The translations under genes and the position numbers were made by a program. From positions 1 to 21,873 of the forward strand of contig DMPB01000111.1 of NCBI GenBank assembly GCA_003456175.1: a stretch of 21,873 nt of DNA. Reading direction: 5' to 3'. The DNA comes from Chitinophagaceae bacterium (GTDB lineage: Bacteria; Bacteroidota; Bacteroidia; Chitinophagales; Chitinophagaceae). The notes below the pieces were generated by a model. That model saw only the letters and a program-made list of their open reading frames with translations, was not told the origin of the DNA and did not search any database. Shown here piece after piece: positions 14,665-21,873 of the stretch; the stretch's first letter is position 1; each line of letters starts with the position of its first letter.

Positions 14665-16275
14665 ATGAAATACTATTTATTCAGATTAATAATAATGCTT
14701 TTTTTATGTTGCAGTGTACTAATCACTAAAGCACAGCAGCGTACTTATGAGAATCCAATAATACCTGGTTTTTACCCAGACCCAAGTGTGTGTAAGGTGA
14801 ACGATACTTACTACTTGGTAAATAGTTCTTTTGAGTACTTTCCGGCCATTCCTATTTGGAAGAGTACAGATTTAATACATTGGAAGCAGGTTGGCCATGT
14901 GTTAACTAGAACATCGCAGTTAAATCTAGCAAATACAAAACCAAGTAATGGTATATATGCTCCTACAATACGCTATCATGAAGGCATATTTTATGTTGTT
15001 GTTACCAATGTACAAGGCAATAAAGGGTACACTAATTTTTATGTAACAACAACTAATCCAGAGGGGGCATGGTCAGATCCTATTTATTATGATCAAAGTG
15101 GAATTGATCCCTCTCTTTTTTTTGATAGCGATGGTAAGGTATATTTTCAGTCAAATAGAGCTACTAAACCAACAGATGCAAGAGCAATTTACCAAAGCGA
15201 AATTGATATTCGAACTGGTAAGCGATTAAGTGATATTAAGCTAATTTGGAAGGGTAGTGGTGGTAGTTATGTAGAAGGCCCTCATATTTATAATCGCAAT
15301 GGGTGGTACTATCTTTTAACTGCTGAAGGTGGTACAGCTTATGGTCACATGGTTGCGATTGCTAGAAGTAAGAATATATGGGGACCCTATGAGAGTAATC
15401 CGAAAAATCCTATACTAACCAATCGCATGAGTTATGCAAGCCTACAAGGTACTGGGCATGCCGATATGATACAAGCTAATGATAGTAGTTGGTGGTTAGT
15501 ACATTTAGCATTTAGGCCAGCAATAGATGGTATTCATTTCATCGGACGTGAAACCTGCCTAACACCAATGCGTTGGCACAACGATTGGCCAATAGTTAAC
15601 GATAGCGGTCAGGCAGTTATATTGAATAAAACTATACCTAGTAATTATAAACCTTCTACTATCAAGCCATTTTCTACAACAGTCAATACCAACTTCGATA
15701 CTTCTTTTAGTATGGAGTGGGTGTACCTAAGAAACCCCGATAGTAGTAATTATGATATACATTTACGTAAAGGTTGGCTCGCTTTAAGAGGTAACGCTTT
15801 TCATTTAAACGATATTGCTAACCCCACGTGCATTTTAAGGCGACAACAGCATTTCAATTTTACGGCAACCACAACAATAGATTTTAGTCCTAATACATCA
15901 AATGAAGAGGCAGGAATGACGCTGCTAATGGATAATCGATTTCATTACGATTTTTATGTTACGCAGAGTGGTCAAAATACTGTGCTAGAACTCAGATATA
16001 CATTAGATAGTTTAGAGCATGTATATAAGTCAATTCCTTTACCGAAAGGTAATGTAACACTTATTGTTAAAGGCGATAAACGCAACTATCAATTTTATTA
16101 CCAACTACCTTACGGTAAATTAGTTTTCGTGGGTACACTCAATACACGTTTTTTAGGAACAGAAGTAAGCGGTGGTTATAATGGTGTTATGATAGGCTTG
16201 TATGCTACAGGTAAAGGAATCTCTGCAACAGCGCCAGCTTTTTTCGATGAATTCACATATGTACCATCTAATTAG
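14665..16275 (+). CDS. GH43 glycoside hydrolase with C-terminal ConA-like domain (first)
   Basis: This 536-residue exported enzyme has a signal peptide (cut at TKA|Q, about residue 23) and a five-bladed propeller of family GH43. The three catalytic acids are visible: base Asp39 in GFYPDPS, pKa-tuning Asp148 in SGIDPS, and acid Glu204 in YVEGPH. IWKSTDLIHWKQVG and GTGHADM are further family segments. The C-terminal part (about 335-535) is the beta-sandwich common to beta-xylosidase-type GH43 proteins, which shapes the active-site edge. Relatives remove terminal xylose or arabinofuranose; on this locus, removal of arabinan or xylose side groups from pectin is likely, but the sugar cannot be read from sequence. 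It starts one base after the previous gene and ends 22 bases before the second GH43. Confidence 0.9.
   Translation: MKYYLFRLIIMLFLCCSVLITKAQQRTYENPIIPGFYPDPSVCKVNDTYYLVNSSFEYFPAIPIWKSTDLIHWKQVGHVLTRTSQLNLANTKPSNGIYAPTIRYHEGIFYVVVTNVQGNKGYTNFYVTTTNPEGAWSDPIYYDQSGIDPSLFFDSDGKVYFQSNRATKPTDARAIYQSEIDIRTGKRLSDIKLIWKGSGGSYVEGPHIYNRNGWYYLLTAEGGTAYGHMVAIARSKNIWGPYESNPKNPILTNRMSYASLQGTGHADMIQANDSSWWLVHLAFRPAIDGIHFIGRETCLTPMRWHNDWPIVNDSGQAVILNKTIPSNYKPSTIKPFSTTVNTNFDTSFSMEWVYLRNPDSSNYDIHLRKGWLALRGNAFHLNDIANPTCILRRQQHFNFTATTTIDFSPNTSNEEAGMTLLMDNRFHYDFYVTQSGQNTVLELRYTLDSLEHVYKSIPLPKGNVTLIVKGDKRNYQFYYQLPYGKLVFVGTLNTRFLGTEVSGGYNGVMIGLYATGKGISATAPAFFDEFTYVPSN
16108..16120 (+). repeat. Iterated motif, full 13-base form
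   Basis: An exact CCTTACGGTAAAT in the first GH43 gene, read as PYGK, a different phase from the LTVN copies. Confidence 0.65.
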
Positions 16276-16297
16276 TATTATTAAATAATAGAAGTAT

Positions 16298-17980
16298 ATG
16301 AATTGTGTTAAAATAGCAGCAGCCAGTATTCTTTTTTTTCAAAGCGCTATTGGCCAAGCACAAACGATATATCAATCAAAAGTATGGGTGGCCGATAATG
16401 GCGATGGTACTTATAAAAATCCAATTTTACATGCCGATTATAGCGATCCTGATGTGGTACGTGTTGGCAACGATTACTATATGACTGCCTCAAGTTTTAA
16501 TCGTATTCCCGGATTGCCCATTCTACATTCTAGAGATTTAGTGAATTGGCGGTTAATAGGTTATGCCTTGAAAGAACAGCCGCCAACTGAACGCTTCGAT
16601 AAAGTACAACCCGGAGGTGGTGTTTGGGCACCATCTATTCGTTATCATCAAGGTGAATTTTATATCTATTATCCAGATCCTGATGAAGGCATTTACATGG
16701 TTAAGGCAAAGGATCCTGCTGGACCTTGGAGTAAGCCACACATGGTAAAGAAAGTGAAAGGATGGATAGACCCTTGCCCCTTTTGGGATGATGATGGTAA
16801 TGCTTACTTGCTCAATGGTGTAGCAGCAAGCAGAAGTGGTATTAAAAGTGTACTTATTCTAAATTGTATGAGTAAGGATGGTAAAAATTTGTTAGATGAT
16901 GGAGCGATAATTTTTGACGGGCACGATGCTCACCCTACTGTTGAAGGCCCTAAAATGTATAAGAAAAATGGATATTATTATATACTGGCACCGGCAGGTG
17001 GCGTGGGTCAGGGTTGGCAACTTGCCTTAAGAAGTAAGCATATTAATGGGCCATATGAACTAAAAAAAGTACTTGAGCAAGGAACAACTAATATCAATGG
17101 GCCGCATCAGGGAGGTTTAGTGGAAACGCCTAATGGGGAGAGTTGGTTTATTCACTTTCAAGATAAAGATGCTTACGGACGTGTAGTGCATTTGAATCCG
17201 GTATTTTGGAAAAATAATTGGCCATTGATGGGTGTTGATAAAGATGGTAATGGTGTAGGCGAGCCAGTTACTACTTTTAAAAAACCTACTGTTACAAAGC
17301 AGTTGATACAAACGCCTGTTGAAAGCGATGAGTTTGATACAAATTCACTTGGCTTACAGTGGCAGTGGAATGCCAATCGTCAGCCCAATTTTGCAATGCC
17401 AGCAGGTGTGAATTACGGATTTTTGAGATTGTTTAATTTGCCTTTACCGCAAGGTGCCAATAATTTATGGTTAGTGCCTAATGTAATAGCTCAGAAGTTT
17501 CCGGCACCTAATTTCACTGCAACTACTAAACTTACATTCACTCCGAGGGCTTTACAAGAAGAGGTTGGTTTAATCATAACAGGGTTAGATTATGCGACTA
17601 TTAGTATAAGGAACACTGAAAATGGTTTAGTGCTACAACAAACTTCTTGTACTGATGCTGAAAAGGGAACTGCGCCAGTGGTACATGCAACCCAAACACT
17701 ATCTACAAATACGATATACTTTCGAGTGAAAGTAGCGCAAATTTTACCGCAAGGTATAATTGATTCATCGTTAATTAAAGGGGAGAATAGTAATTGGGGT
17801 AATGCTGCATGTACCTTTAGTTATAGTACAGATGGTATTCATTTTACTACTTTTGGTAAAGCATTTGGTGCCAAAAAAGGTAAGTGGATTGGTGCTACTG
17901 TTGGCCTATATGCAACACGCAAAGGAAATACATACGAAAATGGTTATGCTGATATTGATTGGTTTAGAATAACCGAGTAG
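16298..17980 (+). CDS. GH43 glycoside hydrolase with C-terminal ConA-like domain (second)
   Basis: This 560-residue exported enzyme has a signal peptide (cut at GQA|Q, about residue 21). The GH43 propeller shows base Asp50 in DYSDPDV, Asp158 in GWIDPCPFWDDDG, and acid Glu216 in TVEGPK. ILHSRDLVNWRLIGYAL and GGVWAPSIRYHQGEFYIYY are family segments. Residues about 335-558 form the beta-xylosidase C-terminal sandwich (SDEFDTNSLGLQWQWNAN to WIGATVGLYATRKG). It is clearly related to but distinct from the first GH43: the motif around the base is DYSDPDV instead of GFYPDPSV and the sequence after it differs, so the two are unlikely to be a recent duplication and may act on different linkages. It is the last gene of the operon, followed by a bidirectional terminator. 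Confidence 0.9.
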   Translation: MNCVKIAAASILFFQSAIGQAQTIYQSKVWVADNGDGTYKNPILHADYSDPDVVRVGNDYYMTASSFNRIPGLPILHSRDLVNWRLIGYALKEQPPTERFDKVQPGGGVWAPSIRYHQGEFYIYYPDPDEGIYMVKAKDPAGPWSKPHMVKKVKGWIDPCPFWDDDGNAYLLNGVAASRSGIKSVLILNCMSKDGKNLLDDGAIIFDGHDAHPTVEGPKMYKKNGYYYILAPAGGVGQGWQLALRSKHINGPYELKKVLEQGTTNINGPHQGGLVETPNGESWFIHFQDKDAYGRVVHLNPVFWKNNWPLMGVDKDGNGVGEPVTTFKKPTVTKQLIQTPVESDEFDTNSLGLQWQWNANRQPNFAMPAGVNYGFLRLFNLPLPQGANNLWLVPNVIAQKFPAPNFTATTKLTFTPRALQEEVGLIITGLDYATISIRNTENGLVLQQTSCTDAEKGTAPVVHATQTLSTNTIYFRVKVAQILPQGIIDSSLIKGENSNWGNAACTFSYSTDGIHFTTFGKAFGAKKGKWIGATVGLYATRKGNTYENGYADIDWFRITE

Positions 17981-17997
17981 TAGTAATTAATAGTTGT

Positions 17998-18009
17998 ACT
18001 TACGTAAAT
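17998..18009 (+). repeat. Iterated motif, 12-base form ACTTACGTAAAT
   Basis: Intergenic, between the GH43 stop and the terminator stem. Confidence 0.6.
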
Positions 18010-18015
18010 AAAATG

Positions 18016-18039
18016 GGGCTATTGTAGATACAATAGCCC
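18016..18039. terminator. Bidirectional terminator between convergent operons
   Basis: A perfect 10-base-pair stem (GGGCTATTGT 18016-18025 with ACAATAGCCC 18030-18039) closes on a 4-base loop. The plus strand continues T-rich (TTCTCTTGCTTT), and on the minus strand the stem is followed by CATTTTATTT. It lies in the 116-base gap between the converging GH43 and GH105 genes and can serve both. Confidence 0.85.
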
Positions 18040-18096
18040 TTCTCTTGCTTTAAAACACCACAACGAAAAATATAAATAAACTTGTTACTTAAAATG

Positions 18097-19881
18097 CTAT
18101 TTAATTGCGTAATTATCTTGTTGCATAAGCTTACTCATTTCTATACCACACATTAGTACACATAGCATACCATGGCTATCGTTTTTTACAAATGGTTGGT
18201 TCTCATAGTATCTGTAATCTTCACTTGTAAAGCTGCCAACAATAATATCGTGAACTTGTCCGTCTGGTTCAATACGATTGCATATAGCGTTCCAAGCTTT
18301 TTCTGCAATTGGCTTATAAGTTGCTTTATCAAGCCAGCCTTCATTAATACCTCTTGCAATTGCAAGCGTAATGATAGATGAACCTGATGTTTCTAAGCGT
18401 GCAGTAGGAATGTTAACAATGTTATGCCACATGCCACTCTCATCTTGATGTTTTGTAAGCGCAGTAATGTGAGCCTTGTACAAATTCATTATTTTATTGT
18501 ATTGAGGGTGGTTTTTGGGTAAGCCTTTCAATACTTCTGTGATTGCCCAAATACCCCAGCCATTAGCTCTTAACCAATAAGGATATTGCACATTAGGGCG
18601 ACTTGTATGCCTTGCATGGTGAAATAGTGAATCCCTTGTATCGAACAATGCTTTTGCAAATGCTAACACTTGATTGGCTGCATCATCTTGAAAGCGTTTC
18701 TTTTCTTTTGGATCTTTTGTTTCGCTAGCACAGTGAATTACAAAAGGCAAACCCATAAACATGTCATCTACCCAAGTTGTAAACTTTTCTGGTGTTTCTC
18801 TTGTGAAATTGCCTTCCGGTAAGCGAACTTGCTGATTGAATATGTACGATTTTATCTGTTGGAAAAATTCATTGTATTGAGTTCTTTCTTTAAAAGAAGG
18901 TTCATGAATAAGCTTGTATAAAAAAGGCATTGCAGGTGCCGATGTGAAATCTAAAAGTGGAGTATTAACGATTAAATAATCAGTACTGTTAGTTTGCCAT
19001 AATTCCCTCACTTGATAAGTTACAAATGGTTTTGCCTTTAAAACAAAGTTGCAGTAGTTGGTGGTAAAATCGTTGTACTTTTTATCGCCGGTTAATCTAC
19101 CTAATTCAGCAATAGCCCAAGCTACGCCTGCTGTATGATAATTGTAGTTGTAGAAAGAGCCCCAGTAGGGTTGTGGGTCAATTACATTTTGTGTTAATTC
19201 TACCTTTGGTAAAGTCCATGTGTATTTGTACTGATTCTGTTCGTATACTGTAGCTAAGTCTTTATTTTTTTCAGCATCGTAGGTTGTTTGAAACGCTTGA
19301 GTAGGGCTTTCGGTTGTGAATCCACCACTCATTAAAAAATTACTGAGAGCATTTACCTCACGGTTTAATTGCTTACAGTGTTCTAGTGTTATAGCAGTAT
19401 TGGCATTGCTTTGAAAGAGTATTTTCCAATCTTTATTAGAATCTATCGTTACTGATTTAAATAATACACTATTAACACCTTTCTTTAATGCTACTTGAAC
19501 ATTCTTTTCAAGAACAATACTTCTTTCTAGAAACTCAAATTTGAGTTGATTATTATTTACATTACTGTAAATGGTTTTATCATTCACAACTATTTGTAGC
19601 GCACCACTATGACTTAATTCTAAAGTGATGGTAGTATCATTGTTACTAATAAATTCAGTGTAAGCTAATCCTACTGTATTACTTCTGTTTTGAAGACTTC
19701 TAGAAAAATCGATGCTTTGCAAGTCGGTTAACTTGTGCGAGGGTTTAAATACCTCAAGCTTATATTGAAATGGTGTATTGCTTACAATGTAATTTGCAAT
19801 ACGTTTTGTATGCTCTAATGGTGTTTGTGCGAAGGCATTTGCTACAAAAAAATAGCTGGCAAGCAGTAGAAACTTTTTCAT
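18097..19881 (-). CDS. GH105 unsaturated rhamnogalacturonyl hydrolase with extra N-terminal domain
   Basis: This 594-residue enzyme has a signal peptide (1-18, cut at AFA|Q). The GH105 (alpha/alpha)6 barrel occupies about residues 235-594: PYWGSFYNYNYHTAG (238-252), TTWVDDMFMG (368-377) with the likely catalytic Asp in WVDD, WLRANGWGIWA (436-446), LETSGSSI and NDSHGML. The family hydrates the C4=C5 bond of the unsaturated uronate left by lyases, releasing 5-keto-4-deoxyuronate, the substrate of KduI. Residues 20-230 form an extra beta-rich region absent from compact GH105 enzymes of about 370-390 residues. The gene runs opposite to the others and diverges from the SusC gene across a 169-base gap with operator site 3. 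Confidence 0.88.
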   Translation of the reverse strand: MKKFLLLASYFFVANAFAQTPLEHTKRIANYIVSNTPFQYKLEVFKPSHKLTDLQSIDFSRSLQNRSNTVGLAYTEFISNNDTTITLELSHSGALQIVVNDKTIYSNVNNNQLKFEFLERSIVLEKNVQVALKKGVNSVLFKSVTIDSNKDWKILFQSNANTAITLEHCKQLNREVNALSNFLMSGGFTTESPTQAFQTTYDAEKNKDLATVYEQNQYKYTWTLPKVELTQNVIDPQPYWGSFYNYNYHTAGVAWAIAELGRLTGDKKYNDFTTNYCNFVLKAKPFVTYQVRELWQTNSTDYLIVNTPLLDFTSAPAMPFLYKLIHEPSFKERTQYNEFFQQIKSYIFNQQVRLPEGNFTRETPEKFTTWVDDMFMGLPFVIHCASETKDPKEKKRFQDDAANQVLAFAKALFDTRDSLFHHARHTSRPNVQYPYWLRANGWGIWAITEVLKGLPKNHPQYNKIMNLYKAHITALTKHQDESGMWHNIVNIPTARLETSGSSIITLAIARGINEGWLDKATYKPIAEKAWNAICNRIEPDGQVHDIIVGSFTSEDYRYYENQPFVKNDSHGMLCVLMCGIEMSKLMQQDNYAIK

Positions 19882-19966
19882 CGGAAATAATCGTAATTGG
19901 GAAATAAAATAACAGAGATATTTTCATGGCAAGCCTTTTCTGAAAGCACTATTTCATTGTAAAATC

Positions 19967-19980
19967 CGAAACCGTTTTCG
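19967..19980. promoter_or_regulatory. Putative LacI-type operator, site 3
   Basis: CGAAACCGTTTTCG is a perfect CGAAA-N4-TTTCG inverted repeat and the best of the three. It lies between the divergent GH105 (85 bases between site and start) and SusC (70 bases) genes and could control both. The rest of the 19882-20050 gap is AT-rich, and I could not fix a promoter in it. Confidence 0.55.
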
Positions 19981-20050
19981 CTGAATCTGTTATCTTTCTC
20001 TTTTATGAGAACATAAAAAAAATGAATTTTATAGTCTAATTGATTGCTTT

Positions 20051-21873
20051 ATGAGAAGATTATTTCAGGTCGTTAGAACTGATTTTTTTTCGTTATTACT
20101 TACAAGCGCTTCCTTGAGAAAATTATTTTCGGTGGTAGTAATTTTGCTGCTGTCATTTACCGTAAGGGCGCAAAAAGAAATTACAATTACTGGTATTGTA
20201 AAAGATGAAAAGACAATTGTAATGCAAGGTGTTACAGTGTCTTTGAAAGGAACTACCAAAAAGGTGGTTACTAATGCCGATGGGAAGTACGAAATAAAAG
20301 TGCCTAATAAACAAGCTATTCTGGTGTTCACTTTTGTTGGTTATGTAGATCAAGAACTTGGTGTTGGTAACAAAACCATTCTTGATGTAACAATGAAGGA
20401 AGAGGCAGGTACTTTAAATGAAGTTGTAGTTATTGGCTATGGACAAGTTAAACGTAAGGATTTAACTGGTTCTGTTGCGAAAGCGAATGTAGAAGATATG
20501 CAGAAAGCCAATGTATCATCGTTTGTGGATGCCCTTGGTGGTCGTATTGCTGGTGTAGTTGTAACATCTAACGATGGGCAACCGGGTGCTGCACCACAAA
20601 TAACAATACGTGGTTCTTCAGTAACACAAGATGCAAGTCCGCTGTATGTTATTGATGGATTTCCTATTGAGAATTTTGATATCAATGCTATTAATCCCAA
20701 TGATATAGAGTCGTTAGAAATTTTAAAAGATGCATCATCTATCGCAATTTATGGAGCTAGAGGTGCTAATGGTGTAATACTGATTACTACAAAACGCGGC
20801 CGTTCGGGTCCAACAAGAATTAGCTACAATGTTTCATTAGCGGCCCAACGCGATTTGAGAAGAATGGAAATGTTAAGTCCGTATGAATTCGTGAAGTTGC
20901 AATTAGAGTTAGATAGTATTCGAAGTACTCCGGTGAACCGAATTCGTTTATTTACCGACAGGTATATTGATGAAAACAAAGGAATCACATTAGACTCTTA
21001 TAGGAATGTGGAAGGCTATGATTGGCAAGATTTGGTATTGCAAACCGGATTAATGCAAACACATAATTTAAGTATTAGCGGTGGTAATAGTGATACTCGT
21101 TATTCTATTACAGGTAATTACCTCAACCAGAAAGGGATTATTTTAAATACAGGTATGCGTAGGTATGATGGTAAGATTACATTGGATACTCGTATTGCTA
21201 AAAATGTAAGACTTGGCGTATCTGCGAGCTTCGCCAATACGGAAACTTTTGGAACGTTGCCGACTGCAGGAAATGGAGGAGGTGTGGTGGCTAATATGTG
21301 GGGCTTTAGACCAGTAGATGTATTGAATGGACAAAACTTAGAAGCTTCAACTGTTGATAGTACGAATTTGATTGATAACCCAAATACAACATTGGTACCT
21401 GATAATTTGGTAAATCCGCTTCAGCAAGCACAAAATGAGTATCGTAAGAATATTACGGCTACGGCTATTGTAAATGCTTTTGTGGAGTACACCTTTTGGA
21501 AAAATTTCAAGTTAAGAATATCGGGTGGCTTCAATTCAACAACAGCACGTTCTGAAGCTTTCTATAACTCTAAAACATCGCAAGGTACTTTATTGAGAAA
21601 CTTGCAAGGAACACCATTGAATAACAACGGTATTAACGGACAAATTAATAATCAAATTAATAGTAACTACCTAAATGAAAATACTATTAGTTATAGAAAC
21701 AAGTTCGGTACAAATCATGTATTAGACGCTGTAGCTGGTTTTACGTATCAATATGCAAGAAATACTGGTTATGGGTTCAGAACAATTAATATTCCAGAAG
21801 CAGCAGAGTTTCTAGGAATCCGTAGTTTAAATTCTGGTTTTGCTAGCACGCCAGTAACAGCAGCAACGCATTC
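20051..21873 (+). CDS. SusC-like TonB-dependent outer-membrane receptor (3' end cut off)
   Basis: The frame is open from ATG 20051 to the window edge: 607 codons, no stop. After a signal peptide ending TVRA|Q at residue 40, residues about 44-118 form a carboxypeptidase-regulatory-like domain (GIVKDEKTIVMQGVTVSLKG, then TFVGY). The TonB box is EVVVIGYG (124-131), and the plug holds the SusC signature NPNDIESLEILKDASS..YGARGANGVILITTK (215-248). Receptors of this group import oligosaccharides across the outer membrane with a SusD lipoprotein; its gene is expected beyond the right edge. There is no STN domain, so direct anti-sigma signalling is unlikely. The residues before the hydrophobic core are unusually long (about 24, including DFFSLLLTS); an alternative start, such as the TTG in SLRKLF, cannot be excluded. 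Operator site 3 lies 70 bases upstream. Confidence 0.92.
   Translation, partial: MRRLFQVVRTDFFSLLLTSASLRKLFSVVVILLLSFTVRAQKEITITGIVKDEKTIVMQGVTVSLKGTTKKVVTNADGKYEIKVPNKQAILVFTFVGYVDQELGVGNKTILDVTMKEEAGTLNEVVVIGYGQVKRKDLTGSVAKANVEDMQKANVSSFVDALGGRIAGVVVTSNDGQPGAAPQITIRGSSVTQDASPLYVIDGFPIENFDINAINPNDIESLEILKDASSIAIYGARGANGVILITTKRGRSGPTRISYNVSLAAQRDLRRMEMLSPYEFVKLQLELDSIRSTPVNRIRLFTDRYIDENKGITLDSYRNVEGYDWQDLVLQTGLMQTHNLSISGGNSDTRYSITGNYLNQKGIILNTGMRRYDGKITLDTRIAKNVRLGVSASFANTETFGTLPTAGNGGGVVANMWGFRPVDVLNGQNLEASTVDSTNLIDNPNTTLVPDNLVNPLQQAQNEYRKNITATAIVNAFVEYTFWKNFKLRISGGFNSTTARSEAFYNSKTSQGTLLRNLQGTPLNNNGINGQINNQINSNYLNENTISYRNKFGTNHVLDAVAGFTYQYARNTGYGFRTINIPEAAEFLGIRSLNSGFASTPVTAATH
20155..20167 (-). 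repeat. Iterated motif, full 13-base form (reverse orientation)
   Basis: An exact ATTTACCGTAAGG in the SusC signal-peptide coding region, read as FTVR. Confidence 0.65.

Noticed and set aside
14665..17980. The two GH43 genes as a recent tandem duplication.
   Set aside because: The motifs around the catalytic acids and the intervening sequence differ widely; they look like separate subfamilies brought together.
19882..20050. Bacteroidetes-type promoter boxes (TTTG and TAnnTTTG) in the SusC/GH105 gap and the other control regions.
   Set aside because: Only weak partial matches at unsuitable spacing were found, so none is annotated.
20087..20098. TTTTCGTTATTA, identical to 468-479 by operator site 1, as a fourth operator.
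   Set aside because: It lies within the SusC coding region and lacks the left half-site; a chance AT-rich match is likely.

Overview
The window looks like part of a pectin / rhamnogalacturonan utilisation locus from a Bacteroidota bacterium, probably of the Chitinophagaceae type (this rank is an inference). The grounds are a SusC-type TonB-dependent receptor, type IX secretion (T9SS) C-terminal sorting domains, a PID-CTERM-like small protein, signal peptides that almost all cleave before glutamine, and AT-rich coding sequence. No tRNA, rRNA, CRISPR array, transposase or integrase was seen.

Layout. (1) Positions 1-453 hold the end of a T9SS-secreted protein and a 69-residue PID-CTERM-like protein. 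This stretch is clearly richer in G+C than the rest. (2) Positions 567-5750 are a tight plus-strand operon: kduD, kduI, kdgK, KDPG aldolase, a hexuronate-type MFS transporter and a secreted DUF4440-like protein, closed by a strong terminator at 5777-5807. (3) Positions 5858-7032 are a second MFS gene whose reading frame breaks at a run of ten T. (4) Positions 7280-17980 are a seven-gene operon for exported proteins: a stand-alone carbohydrate-binding-like protein, a 1149-residue T9SS-secreted enzyme of lyase-like build that I cannot place in a family, an alpha/beta hydrolase, an SGNH rhamnogalacturonan acetylesterase, a DUF4350/GATase-like protein and two GH43 enzymes. It ends at a bidirectional terminator. 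(5) Positions 18097-19881 (minus strand) encode a GH105 unsaturated uronyl hydrolase. (6) From 20051 a SusC-like receptor runs off the right edge; SusD presumably lies beyond.

How it fits together (inference from families). The cell-surface enzyme and the SusC system would cut and import acetylated, branched pectic chains. Esterases and GH43 enzymes strip side groups in the periplasm. GH105 releases the terminal unsaturated uronate, which rearranges to 5-keto-4-deoxyuronate. The MFS transporter carries it into the cytoplasm, and KduI, KduD, KdgK and the aldolase turn it into pyruvate and glyceraldehyde 3-phosphate.

Two signals are not explained by genes. A 13-base near-palindrome, CCTTACGGTAAAT, occurs seven times exactly plus many variants, in genes and between them and in several reading frames, like a highly iterated genomic word. 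A LacI-type operator, consensus CGAAA-N4-TTTCG, lies in all three main control regions (460-473, 7047-7060, 19967-19980) and suggests one local regulon.
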